DNA from: Pomphorhynchus laevis
Taxonomy: Eukaryota; Acanthocephala; Palaeacanthocephala; Echinorhynchida; Pomphorhynchidae
DNA length: 64,000 nucleotides
Assembly: GCA_012934845.2 (NCBI GenBank)
Contig: WNNJ02003801.1
Coordinates: 1-64,000 of the forward strand
Direction: 5' to 3'
The notes under the pieces are model-generated. The model made no database searches. It saw only the letters and a list, made by a program, of their open reading frames with translations, and was not told the origin of the DNA. A program made the translations under genes and the position numbers. Position 1 is the stretch's first letter; each line of letters starts with the position of its first letter. Shown piece by piece: positions 47,248 through 58,374 of the stretch.

Positions 47248-47313
47248 GTCAAAATTGATCGAATATACGAATTGCATATCACAATCAGCTGAGATGATGA
47301 AGTTCCTAATAAT
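47248..47313 (-). CDS. LRR gene exon 5 (degenerate LRR)
   Basis: A 66-nt open segment with acceptor TGTAGCAGCTTAG and donor GTATGTATA. It reads LLGTSSSQLIVICNSYIRSI, keeps phase 2 at both ends, but lacks the usual Asn, so it is the weakest full exon by repeat consensus. Its split codon gives Thr. It could be a decayed exon that is skipped; skipping would keep the frame. Confidence 0.5.
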
Positions 47314-48152
47314 CTAAGCTGCTACAGAAAACAAACGGCTAACGCATTTTTAGTTATGTGGGGTTTCAATATTGGGTGCTTGTTAAAATAACATCCGTTA
47401 GTTCCTTTATCATTTTTATCAAAAATATAAATATTTAATCTTATATAATATAAGATCGGATTTGTCCATTAGAATAATCCAAATTTTGATTCGGATTCGT
47501 CTATTAGAAGAATTATTAGAAGGGATTGTAAACTTATCCAACTTGGTCTTAAAATAGCTATTTGAAATTAAAATCCGAGTTATTTTAAATACAGAAGAAT
47601 AAATATGTAGTGGAACAAATTCATAATAATAACGAACATATTATTAATGATGAAAACAGAGGCTTTAACTTTTCAATACCTCAAACAAAATGACAACGAA
47701 GCAAATTTAGCTCAAATTTTAAACTAAAACGATGAAACTCATAATCCGTTACATTGAACTCATAATCTGTTACATTGTAAATGCTTTCATAATAATCAGA
47801 ACATCAAATCAGAAAGAATTTTTCTTATAATTCCCACACGCTATAATGCAGTAATAAAAATCGATTTCCATGAATGTATATAAATGCAGTAAACTCGACT
47901 AAATTTTTAAATAGCTACAAAACCAGAAAATACAATATATTTCACGCGGGATAGAAAATTAAAACTTTTTGTCAATCTTAGAGTCCCTCAGTGGTAAGGT
48001 GTCGTGTTTGTGATTTCAAACATGTGTATTATCTCACATTAGACAATATAATTATAACAGTATAATATAATATTATTATATTATAAGATATTTACATTTA
48101 ACATGTAAGTTATTTAAAAATGTTTAAATAATAAAATTCGACTTGTACTCAC

Positions 48153-48221
48153 AAATAATGTAACCAAATGAGCGTATTTGAATCCATATGAAATTGTCTG
48201 ATTCGGTTACCTTTCAGTGAC
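48153..48221 (-). CDS. LRR gene exon 4 (one LRR)
   Basis: A 69-nt exon between acceptor GCATTTTAG and donor GTGAGTAC. The repeat core is SLKGNRIRQFHMDSNTLIWL, a clear LRR with the GN-I motif. The split codon to the next exon gives Leu. Confidence 0.85.
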
Positions 48222-48374
48222 CTAAAATGCATGCAACGAAACATTAAAATTTAGTAAATGTATATTTTTCAAAAAGTACTTTCTTTAACATTCAGTCAAC
48301 CTAATCTACTATTTGATATAATTATAAAATAAAAAATAAATAAAAAATAAATAAAAATAAATTAAAAATAAATA

Positions 48375-50035
48375 AATATAAATAATAATGCTAAATCAAT
48401 AAATCAAAATTTAATAATTAGAGAATAAATAATTATTAATAAAAATGAAGATTTTTAATAAAAAATTAAAATTTGAATAAAAGTCAATATTATAAATTCG
48501 ATAATAAATAACAGAAGTTGTATTAAAATAAGGATTAGAGGTCATCAGGTAACTGATGATCTCTAATCCTTTCTAATCATAAGATAATTGATTTATTTAT
48601 TAATAAATGATAAAAAAATAATAATTAATAAATTTATTTTTTATATAAAATAAAAAATAAATAAATAAATATAAATATATAAAAATAAATAAATATAAAT
48701 AATAATGCTAAATCAATAAATCAAAATTTATTGATTTATTCAATTATTTATATTGATTTATTGAAAATTTACATATCAATATTAAATCAAAAACTATTAG
48801 AAAAAATATTTTTGGATTAAAACGCTTAATTCCATGTACCCATTATGATTGAATGACGTGGTACAAGGAATTGGCAGAAGTAGTATAATACATAATAAAC
48901 AACTATATTATAATAATCCGGTTATATTCAAGCAAATAATCCAGTCAAAAAATCTAGTTAATCCAGCTAGGCGGAATAATAAAAATAAAGTTTTAATAAA
49001 GTTTTATATTAATAACTTAATTGTTCTAATTTATCTGTTCAAATAACTAAAACGTCTTTCTCACAAAATATTAGGATAAAATTGAATTAATAGGAGCCTT
49101 GAATATTTTGATAAATCAAATAAAATAATAAAACAATAGGACATCCATATTTAGACAAATAATAAGAGTTTAACAGTAGGAGCCAAATAAAATATGAATT
49201 TGTTAATAACCGTGTAGATAAATTGATGATGTATTGATGCCATTGGAAATAATATAAATAAAAAAGTTATATATCTAGATATCAACATTAAATTAAGATT
49301 AACTAAAACTACTATTAATTTATTCATTCATACCATATAATTATCCTCTTGATGACCTCTAATCCTCATTTTATTACATGCTCTGTTCTTTATTAGTGAC
49401 TGAATCAGCTAACTTTTAAGATAGCTGATTTAGTTAGCTGTGCAGTCATTTTTAACATTTAAATTTCGATTTTTATATCGTAAAGATGACATATTTAAAT
49501 TTACAAGAAACATATTTTTGCATGAGCATTCAGGCATACCATTTAAAATATAAATTCAAATTCATTAAAATATAATACATTAAATAATAAAATTTTAAGA
49601 ATTGCAACAATTTGTAACGATATTGACTTTCTTCAAAATCATTTAAATAATTTAAATAGATACATATTTTAAACTAGGTTACTATAAAAATAACATCAAG
49701 CAGAAAATAGTAAAATATATAAATCCACAAAATAGTAAAAAAGTTATAACCTTAAGCAGAAAATTTTTATATAAAAATTTTGTAATTTTTATATAAAATA
49801 GTGGTTGAAACCTGATAACATAGCAATTCTAGTTGATGATCTCTAATCTTTATTCTGATACATCGTCTGTTGTTTATTTGTAAATAATAAAAATTGAATT
49901 TATTTTAAATTTAAATTTTTTGTTTTAACTTGATATAAATATAAATGTTATAAAATCTCATATAATTATTTATTATTAATCTTTATTTTTATTTATATAT
50001 AGTATAAAATACGTAGACTCAGTTATCTGATCTGA
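48375..50035 (+). mobile_element. Rearranged Penelope copies (Naiad-like)
   Basis: The start is an antisense 3' end (48375-48550) joined head to head with a sense copy at a palindrome (48531-48568). The sense part contains pieces of the GIY-YIG region (LLEK..., GIGRSSIIHNKQLYYNNP, 48780-48925), small RT pieces (49075-49330), an internal 3' end (49345-49440), more RT tail (49470-49760) and the final 3' end (49795-50035). Large internal deletions; dead. Confidence 0.7.
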
Positions 50036-50679
50036 TTTGTTCAACAAACAAGTTATTATTGACCTGTGGACTTTGTTTTCCCGGTAATATAACCTCGGTC
50101 AGAAATAATTAACTATGTATTCTTGATATGACATTATTTTTCTTCTTTAAACTTGATTATGTTATATAAAATCTTATATAAAATTATCAAATTATTTTTT
50201 ATTATTTATAATTACTTGACTATTAATTATTAAATTGTATTAATTTTATTTATTATTATCTTAAATTAATAAATATTCATTATAAGTAAAGTCAGTAACC
50301 TGATCTGAATTATTCTAAATGTGAAGGGTGATTTTAATTATTTTAATTATTCGATTAGTTTAATGTCTTATCTGCTGCAGTGATTGAAGTAACTTGATAT
50401 CGAATAACACAAGACCAGTGATTCTCAACCAGGAGTGCTTGCACACACAAAAAAGTTTCAAATTTTTGTTTAATATGGATGTTTGTTTAGTATTTTAGCA
50501 AGTGGCATCATCTTCCATTGACTCATTGTCATTTCTTTATGTATTATATGTTTGAGTAGCGATTTGTTCTTTTATATCCTATTCTTGTATCTTGTTGTTG
50601 TCGATATATAAGTGTCTGTCTAATACGACGACAACTTGTATGCAAGTTGTCTTCGTATAAAGACGACGACAACCAATGC

Positions 50680-51160
50680 AACTAGAGGGAATAGCCAAGT
50701 GGAACGCTTAAAGGAACACTATGGAAAACTATTACACTTCGATTACACAGCCTGTGTCTTCAAACATACTGTTGGCGATCATTCATTACAGAAAGCCTAA
50801 TGATATCCATTCGTTCCTTTGTGTAAGCACAAATGAAACTCCCCATAGTCGTTTGTTCAGTTTATCTCGCAAATCATTTGACAGTTTTCAATTACCCAAT
50901 TGGTTGACTCTAAAGACGCTTTAACAAGTTGAACGAATTCGAGTCGCCTGTCGAAGAAGCGTCATTACTGTTCGTCAATCCACATTATGCTAGAGTCCGA
51001 TTAAATGATGGACGAGAAACTTATATTTCTACACGTCATCTAGCTCGAACGGCACCTGATATAACTAATACTGAACACATGAATGAGGATACACATTCGC
51101 CTCGAACGATCGACACTATGACCGACGAAGACTCTGTATCAAACAATGACAAGTAGCGAT
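50680..51160 (+). mobile_element. Ty3/gypsy integrase-end fragment
   Basis: Old fossil fragment closely related to the 3' pol part of the element at 37160-38970. It covers the integrase C-terminal region only and is broken at both ends. Confidence 0.7.
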
Positions 51161-51399
51161 TGTCATTGTCATTGTTGAGTAGCGATTTGTTCTGTTATAT
51201 CCTAGTCTTGTTGTTGTCGATATATACGACGACAACTTGTATGGTTAACATACAACTATGAGCATGATACAATGAATAAGCAAAAACTTGTTTAATAGAA
51301 TGTAAAAGTTGATATACCAAAGACTAAGAACTTATTTGTTGCACTTAATTTAAGATCAAATACATTTATGTAATCGAATTTTTTTGCCATTATGTATTT

Positions 51400-51640
51400 C
51401 TTCTGATTGTGGCAAAATATTATCGTCATAGGTATTGTTCCTATTCTTGATACAGCAGGGCGCTACTAATTAGTCTGGTTTGGTCTCACTAGCTGCTTAC
51501 CCAGACCTTCATTTCACGTTTCTACTCATATTATCTGCTTACTCCGTACAATGGTGATGAGCGGATTTGAACTCAGAACGTCTGTATTGCGATTTATCGC
51601 TACATCCATTAGGCTGGCTACTCCAGTGGTGTAGATAAAC
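51400..51640 (-). mobile_element. tRNA-derived SINE
   Basis: The minus strand has a tRNA-like head with GTAGCCAGCCTAATGG (A-box region) and GTTCAAATCCG (B box, 51562-51572), then a body with CTGCTGTATCAAGAATAGGA also seen at 59.3 kb. Three copies of the family are in the window. Confidence 0.7.
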
Positions 51641-52229
51641 ATTTTTATGTATTTATTTGGTAGGGGATTTATTTGGTAGTGCTATTATCAAATAATATTA
51701 TTCATGGCCGGATTATTGATATAACTTTAGACATTAAAATTTTGGACATTTTGGATCAGGTTATAGAATATTTCAAAACTAGTACATGAAAATTACTCCC
51801 TGATTAGAAGAAACAAAAGATGTTGAAAATTACAGTCAGTTAATCGCATTAATAAAATATTTTCGCGATGGTGCTATAATAGAACAATTCCTGTACTATG
51901 AAAATTTTAAGAGAACCACAATAGGAAAGGATATATTCCAATGCTAAAATAATTCATTCGCAACAATTGAGCTTAATATCTAAATTATTGGTTCCGCCTT
52001 TTTGATTGTGCTCCTGCAATGTTGAAAAAAATTGAGAATTTTTTGCTCTTCTAAAACACAATACATTCGCACTACAAAGCATTCACTGTTTTCTACATTG
52101 ACATGCTTTAGCATCAAAAACATTGCCTCTACAGTTGAAAAGTGTCCATTATGTTTATGTGAAGACTATTGACTGGATTTGGGGTCATGATCTGAAATAC
52201 TTCGCTTCATGTCGCTTTGTCAAGATTAA

Positions 52230-53345
52230 GGAACCAAGCTTTTAGTTTTGCTTTTCCACACAGAAGTCCGTTGGCTGTCACGTCGGAGAGCATTATCCTC
52301 AGAACGTGCCCTAGCCACCTCAGCTCACTTTCTTCGATGTAGGGAAGCAGCGAGTTAACTCTGAGTTAATCCGAATGACTGAATTCTTAACCTTATCTCT
52401 AAGTCTATGACCGGCCACAACGCGAATGTACCTTATTTCGGTCGCCTGTATCCGAGATGTTATCCTTTCAGTCATAACCCAAAGTTTATGACTATAGGTA
52501 AAAATAGAAACAAAGATTGCGTGATGAAACGGATGCTTCGTCCGAAGACTCTACTCCAGCTTCACTATAACAGACATGTATATAGAAGGCATTGCTGAGT
52601 TAGCTGCACAAATCCGCTTATCAATCCCCTTGATGTTCCTACCGTCCCTCAAGAACAATACCCGAAGATACTTGAAATCCTCCACATCAGGAAAAACATT
52701 TTCTCCTATCAGGATTGACATTGGCATCTGAATGCCAGACAAACACATAGAGACAGTATTGTGGGTACTAATCAACATCCATGCTGCTTTGAATTCCATC
52801 GTGAATCGATCTAATGGGCATTGTAAGTCATCAGGACAAGAAGACAGCACAACATCATCTGCGAAAAGCAGAGATGATATACTGATGGAATCGAATTAAT
52901 GACCGACACCCATTAAAGCATTCCGTCTCGAAATTTTGGCAAATTGTTCCTCTTGCAACTGTCCCTCAACTATAGTATGTATCCTTGACTCAAGAATCGT
53001 AGCAAATAGCTTACCAGTTTGGATAATAATAGTGATGTCCCGATAACTGGAACACACTCTCCGGTCACTTTTCTTAAAGATCAGTACCACCACCCACTTC
53101 GCCACTTACTAGCAACCTTGCCCGACTTCAATGCGACATTGAAGATCCGTGTTAGCCACTGTATGTCAACAAAGTTAAGAGCCTTAAAAGCTTAAGGTCG
53201 AATCTCGTCTACTCTAGAAGACTTGTCCTAACGAAGTTGTTTAACAACAGCAATGGCCACTTCCGAAGAGATAAGCTCCTCCGTTGGTTCTAAAGGCTCT
53301 ACTTCTACAAGAGATGGCATATCCATCCGATTAAGGATTAGATTA
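52230..53345 (-). mobile_element. APE LINE (family C), RT 3' half
   Basis: Minus strand: VVLIFKKSDRRVCSSYRDIT (RT fingers, 53080), IVEGQLQEEQFAKISRRNAL (53000), then after a deletion SILIGENVFPDVEDFKYLRV (52700), GIDKRICAANSAMPSIYMSV (52610) and C-terminal sequence to 52230. The frame is broken several times and the palm YADD region is largely missing. Same family as 30.4, 44.5 and 61-64 kb. Confidence 0.7.
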
Positions 53346-53760
53346 TCTTTGAAGATCATTTCTTAAAAGATCTGGATAAGTACCTGATTCAAAGTGAGTC
53401 TGAAAACATTGTAAATTACTTGGAAATTTTATCAAATTCATTTGATGGATATTTTATAGGAGGAGTTCTGGAAACCTCCGAAAAATGGATAATAAATCCA
53501 TACTCATTTGATATAAATTATATATCGGGTGACGAAAAGTTGAAACAAGACCTTATTGATTGGCGGTAAATCGTGCTCTTGAAATGCAGTTTAAAATCAA
53601 AAATCTTGAAGAATATTTGTGCTCCGCAAAAGACATGGTTACACAACTTAGTGAAAGAGCTATAAGCATGATCATGTCATTCGCCAAGATTTATCCAAAT
53701 CTAAGTTTGCGAACTTTAACAAATTTAGACAAAATCTAGAAATTGCTTAAATGCACATCC
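53345..53760 (+). mobile_element. hAT transposase C-terminal remnant
   Basis: The plus strand reads WIINPYSFDINYISGDEKLK then, after a frame change, NLEEYLCSAKDMVTQLSERA and MSFAKIYPNLSLRTLTNLDK. This matches the dimerisation end of ZBED5/SCAND3-type hAT transposases (the family pattern is F-x-T-T-Y-L-C-E-x-x-F-S). Fits the terminal repeats at 50.4 and 55.0 kb. Confidence 0.65.
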
Positions 53761-53879
53761 AAATATATGATTGGCTGTTAGCAACAAATTGTTACGTTTC
53801 GAAAAATTTGTTAGCAATAAGCAGGAACAAAAGACATTAAATTTGGAGTAAATTTTATTTTTTTTTATTTTTGTCACTA

Positions 53880-54900
53880 AATTATGATTAAACTCAATAA
53901 CTGTCTTGGTAATAGACCAATACTCTGTGCCGTACATGGTCACAGGGCGTGTGATTGAGCGATAGATCTTTGACTTTAGATTGTTTTTAATTCGACGGTC
54001 ACAAACAACATCTATCGCCCTAGCCATTTTGTCTACGCTGAGTTTATTCGTACCGTGATTTCATGAGTTAAGTCGCCACTTTCCGAAAGTATGGTTCCGA
54101 TGTATTTGTACTTGTCCGTACTTATCAAATCAATGCCGTTGATGTTGATGTGCCACTTTCCTGTAGGTCTGTTATTAGATATTCGGTTTTGCCTAGGTTA
54201 AGTCGTAGTCCAAATTGAGTAAGTCGATTATTCTAGACTTGAGTTGATTCCTTTGGGTCTTTTTCTTGTCCGTCGCCAGCCAGCTTCTGCGAATAGAATT
54301 GTATGAGAAATCGGTGTATAGATATCACGCGTTTTACGTCGATAACTGATCTGAATAAGGTCGGTGGAGAGCATTTCTCTGATATACGACCACTACTATT
54401 TGAAATGGCTGTGACATCCCAGCTGCACTTAAACCCGGCTTTCGGCGTTCTGGTAGAGTAGCATCACCCATAGATTAGATGATCTAAAACTTGATGCTAT
54501 CGCAGTGCATTCCATATTAATTCATGAAGGGCACGGTCGAAAGCTTTCTCCAAGTCCAAGTATGCAACATGGAGTAGCTGATTTTTATCCAGGTATTTTT
54601 CAAATGTCAGTCGTGCTGGGTGTATACCGTCAGCAGTGCCACAATTCTTGACGAATCCTGTTTGGTTTATGGTGATATCAACAATGTCACGATACGCTTG
54701 TCTATGATACGCTGAAACATTTTCATAGTTTACGAGATCAATCGAATTGCACGGTAACTTGAGAAGTTAGCTGGATTCCTCTTTTTCCATATCGGTATAG
54801 TGGTACCGCTCATTCAACCGCTCGGGATTCTATGCTTATCAATGATCTTGTTGAAGAAGCTGTTTATTTTTGTCATTAAAAAAGGAATATTTAAAACTCT
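53880..54900 (-). mobile_element. RTE-like LINE RT fragment
   Basis: Minus strand: WKKRNPANFSSYRAIRLISL and TMKMFQRIIDKRI (54790-54680), palm and later motifs degraded, then MARAIDVVCDRRIKNNLKSK and SITRPVTMYGTEYWSITK (54025-53890), the C-terminal block of RTE-type reverse transcriptases. Many stops. Confidence 0.65.
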
Positions 54901-55016
54901 ATAAGTGCCTTGAACCTTAGCTTAAATAATTCATTGAACGTATTTTGAGGGGTGCTGGAACTTATGAAAAAATTTGGGTATGGGGTATAAGAGGCGTGGG
55001 AACCACTGCTTTAGAC

Positions 55017-56240
55017 TATGATCCACATGTATTTAGAAAAAGCATATTGGATCACATTTTTGAAATGTAATATTTGAATCCACATTTAATCGTTTCAGTA
55101 TATAACCGTTGGATGATCCTCTTTAATCTTAATACAAATACTTCAGCAATATCTTCAAGTCGTGTAATCGCCGGAGGGTAATATGCAAAACCGATCAAAT
55201 GAAGATATTGTTCGCATATGCAACATATGATGTAATTTCATGATTAGCATGTTAAAAAAAATGCAACCGAGATTACTAACAAAATTAAAATTCATAAATT
55301 TATATATTTATAAAATGAAAGCATAAAGGTATATAGAAAATATAAAGTTTATAAGTTATTCACATCACATGCGATATCCCGAACAACAAAGATTATTTGG
55401 ATAATTTCAATTTTTTTTGTATTGCATTTAATTATCTGCAAATTGGCTAATAAAAATTTAGTAATATTCTTAATTGAGTATGAAGTATGAAGTCAGGCGC
55501 CTTTATTCTCAATAAGCAAGACTCTTGCGATTAAATGGTCTTATAGTGCATTCATCAAATGTGAAATTTATATATATTGCTCAGGTTACAAATTATTCTG
55601 TTATTCTTACCAGAGTCAACTCGCTAAGGGAGTAACACTTGTATTAGTTTAACATTAGTTATAGTTTTCTTTTGTCGTAATAATAAATTTCTTTCTAAAA
55701 AATGTTATTAATATAAATAATGTTATTAGATTCGAATTAAAGAGAAATAACGGAGCTTATGATTGGATTTTTAAATTCTTCACATTTGGATTCATCCTTG
55801 TATGTTTTTCGAAAATAAAATTTCTCTAAAAAAATAATGTTATTAATCTCAAATCATGACATTACACCATATTTTGAATATGCGAACCATATTTTTATTT
55901 AGTCGGTTTTGCATATTACCATTCGGCGTTTTCAGACATAATAAAGTTTGAGAGATAATATACACAATTAATACGTGGACTTTTCAGATACTTGGGACTT
56001 CGCAGAGACTGACTCGCAGCTCGCTTAATTCGCCTTAGAAATCGCCAATATTACAAAGCATTCAGCGAAAGAAATTAAAATACTACATTAGTTTAATGTA
56101 GTATTTTTACTATTGTTCCTTCTAAAAGCGATAACGACATTCTTTTATTCGAGTTACATAAATTGCGGCTAGTTGATCTTAAAACTACTTATATGTTTAA
56201 TTCAAATATTTCCTTTAATATTTAAAATTAATAATTATAT
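55017..56240. other. Intron segment with one unassigned minus frame
   Basis: A 62-codon minus frame (55052-55238) reads EQYLHLIGFAYYPPAITRLE and onward with few rare codons, but no family is recognised. A stretch of it (CGGTTTTGCATATTACC) recurs inverted at about 55898-55920. No LRR exon found here. Confidence 0.35.
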
Positions 56241-56246
56241 TTTTTA

Positions 56247-56315
56247 AATAAATAATTATATACGTTTAGATAGAGTGGGGCTCTTACGATCAGTGCTTTA
56301 AAGTTCGATCGTAGT
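56247..56315 (-). pseudogene. Decayed LRR exon downstream of exon 3
   Basis: The frame LRSNFKALIVRAPLYLNVYN has LRR spacing and follows exon 3 closely, but neither a proper acceptor nor a donor remains at the expected edges. Probably a lost exon. Confidence 0.35.
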
Positions 56316-56365
56316 ATTCAATAAAATTTTTATTCAGAAGCACTAACTAAAATAAAAATACTTAC

Positions 56366-56434
56366 AATAAACGAAAATTGTTTGATAGCACAAAATGTGG
56401 TTCAACGCGTTCTATCAAATTGTAATCTAAGCGT
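56366..56434 (-). CDS. LRR gene exon 3 (one LRR)
   Basis: A 69-nt exon, acceptor TTTTGATATTAAG, donor GTAAGTATT. The repeat begins RLDYNLIERVEPHFVLSNNF and ends in a split Leu codon. The frame is fully open and phase-compatible with its neighbours. Downstream the intron is about 8 kb and contains the hAT and Penelope insertions. Confidence 0.85.
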
Positions 56435-56484
56435 CTTAATATCAAAATCGCAAAAATATAAATGCATTTGACAAAATCTCTTAC

Positions 56485-56553
56485 AGATACTTAACGCCGC
56501 TCAACATCTTATTAAGATCGTTTAATTGACGGAGATAGTTGTTATTCAAGTTT
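56485..56553 (-). CDS. LRR gene exon 2 (one LRR)
   Basis: A 69-nt exon with acceptor GTTAACAG and donor GTAAGA. It reads NLNNNYLRQLNDLNKMLSGV and continues KY plus a split Leu codon, a textbook LRR with Asn at the conserved position. Only 50 nt separate it from exon 3, giving the ancestral intron size. Exon 1 is about 1.6 kb upstream behind a Penelope fragment. Confidence 0.85.
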
Positions 56554-57248
56554 CTGTTAACACAATAAACTTTAATATATTGAACAAAATTAAATGTCAT
56601 TTAAATATTATCTAGATAGGTCTTAAATTTATAAATATTTTTCTTTGTCAACTTATCTTTTATAACAAAATACATTTTAGTGTGCAATTGAACACAATAC
56701 AGACAAACATAGACAAACATACAGATAGAGAAAGGAAGTTAGCGCTTAATTTTTGGATTCCAGACATTGGAAGACTAAGTAGTGAATGCATTAATCGTGA
56801 GAAAATGCTGAAGCTGACAGGTCAACAAATATTTTTATTTATTTAATTGTATTCGTTTTATGAATCGTAAAATATGTTTTTAACTCTCATTTTCATTTAT
56901 ATAATCGTATTCCATAACAGAACCACCAGACCCCCATTTCAGCGAAAAGAATTCAAGTAGATTGTGACAAAAGAAGTGCTTATATATGAGATATATATGT
57001 ATCCTTTATATGATATATGTCATATATATGCTTATATATGATATATTCATATTGTATTTTTGATAGCATCTATGTACATTATCTCTATTGTCTTATTTGT
57101 TATTAAAATTTAATTTAAAAAAGGGAGAAGTTTGCATCCCAAGGTGTTTACACTTTAAAATGTAAACTGCTTCACGTGATCACGTTAAAAAACAACATTA
57201 AATGTCATAAATAATAATTGTATTGTAAGTAATACGACAAACAAATGT

Positions 57249-57760
57249 TTTTCATTAAATATTAATAATAATTGTAACTGCAATACCGCAGGTGTAGTGT
57301 ATCTAATACAATGCCCATGTGGACTGCAATTTGATATGAAAAACATATCAAATGTTAAAAACTAGGTTTATTAAACTATATTCGATAATCATATGATATT
57401 GACAGCACATAATATAAAAAACTGTAAGTTATTTATTTTAGAACATATTATCGAAGAAAACATATCAATATTAAATCAAAAACTATTAGAAAAAGAATAT
57501 TATTGGATAATGGTACAAGGAATTGGCAGAAGTAGTATAATACATAATAAACAACTATATTATAATAATCCGGTTGAAGACAAGCCAAGAAGTCATGGAT
57601 ATAGAAGGAATAATGAAAAAAAAATTAGTTTATAAGATAAACTAAAAGATCTTTATGTAAATACAGGAAGTTTTTCTAAAGAAATCAGTTTGACTAAATC
57701 AATAAAGAACTATAAAAATAAGTCTAGTAAAAAAGTCTAATAAAGATTTTTTACATTTTG
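57249..57760 (+). mobile_element. Penelope 5' fragment (Naiad-like), between LRR exons 1 and 2
   Basis: Matches the 5' coding part of the element at 6366-6920: NCNTAGVVYLIQCPCGLQF, NCKLFILEHIIEENISILNQ and GIGRSSIIHNKQLYYNNP, with two internal deletions. The RT and 3' end are missing. The CPCG here against CTCG at 6.4 kb shows the two are separate insertions. Confidence 0.75.
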
Positions 57761-58135
57761 AATTCTATCTCGTTTTACGTATAAATGCTCTTTAAATCTG
57801 TTCTTTTGCCTGAGTTCTGTGGTGTTGGGGAGGAAGATATCATGACTCTTAATTCAAAATAAGTTAGTTTGTTCCAGTTTTTGGAAACCTGTGTAGTGAA
57901 TCCATCATTCATGAGAAAATGTTGAAGCTGTCGGGTAAAAAATATTTTGATTTATTTAATCGTATCCGTTTTATGGATAGTGTAAGCGTGATCTTCTATT
58001 TCACTTTTATATCTAAGGATTAGAACCTTTTGCATATTTTGCGTAAATGTTATACATTTTGCATGCGCATATTTTGTTCATAGAACATTTTGTCCAATAT
58101 TTACCTGTATATTAAAATAATTATATATTACTCAC

Positions 58136-58374
58136 ATTTCTTCACAATGCAAAGCGTTGTTATTTTGTAGACGTTTAATTTGGATATCTCGTAAATACTC
58201 TTGATTATGTACTTGACCAATGTCTTCTGTAATTAAGGCGAAAGTAGCATGCTTCATAATATCATCAATCCCAGTTAACCCTTTATTGCTAAGATCACAC
58301 ACTCTTTGTGAAATGGCTACAGCTTGCAGAACTAAGCACACGTTAATCCAACACCACCAGTATATTCCAAGCAT
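58136..58374 (-). CDS. LRR gene exon 1: signal peptide and N-terminal region
   Basis: This 239-nt exon is the first coding exon. The ATG lies directly behind a TTAACTTTCAG acceptor; the frame also reads upstream to another Met (MVHL...), but MLGIYWWCWINVCLVLQAVA looks like a complete secretory signal with a hydrophobic core and likely cleavage after QAVA. The mature part starts ISQRVCDLSNKGLTGID, one Cys followed by an LRR-like stretch, resembling an LRR N-terminal cap. A later Cys is near the end (ALHCEE). The exon ends in phase 2 (AT) at a canonical GTGAGT donor, which joins the A of exon 2 to give Ile. It is the longest exon of the gene. The protein is predicted to enter the secretory pathway. 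Confidence 0.75.

Larger units (their letters stand above)
50411..55016 (+). mobile_element. hAT transposon, 4.6 kb, filled with other insertions
   Basis: The left end CAGTGATTCTCAACCAGGAG (50412) and the right end, whose reverse complement starts CAGTGGTTCCCACGCC (55016), match hAT terminal inverted repeats. Flanking 8-mers CACAAGAC and CTTTAGAC agree at 5 of 8 positions, as a decayed target-site duplication. Inside lie a hAT transposase C-terminus (53345-53760), a gypsy fragment, a SINE and two LINE pieces. Pairing of these two ends is inferred from motif and flank. Confidence 0.55.
235..58374 (-). other. Whole span of a dispersed-exon leucine-rich-repeat gene
   Basis: Twenty-four coding exons listed separately add up to 1839 nt, exactly 613 codons with a terminal stop. 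Exon 1 gives a signal peptide; exons 2-24 give about one LRR each (consensus L-x-L-x-x-N-x-I). What is seen: every exon is open in the required frame, every internal acceptor leaves one base and every donor leaves two (phase 2), and split codons rebuild L, I, V, M or F except two that rebuild T. Single-LRR phase-2 exons of 72 nt are known from LGR, LRIG and relaxin-receptor type genes, but no transmembrane or kinase/TIR segment is visible, so I infer a secreted or otherwise anchored LRR-only protein and do not name it. Introns range from 48 nt to about 10 kb and hold nearly all the transposons of the window. Exons may still be missing in the long gaps. Confidence 0.8.

Noticed and set aside
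47990-48050. tRNA-like look of GTCCCTCAGTGGTAAGGTGTC
   Set aside because: No acceptor stem or B box can be completed.
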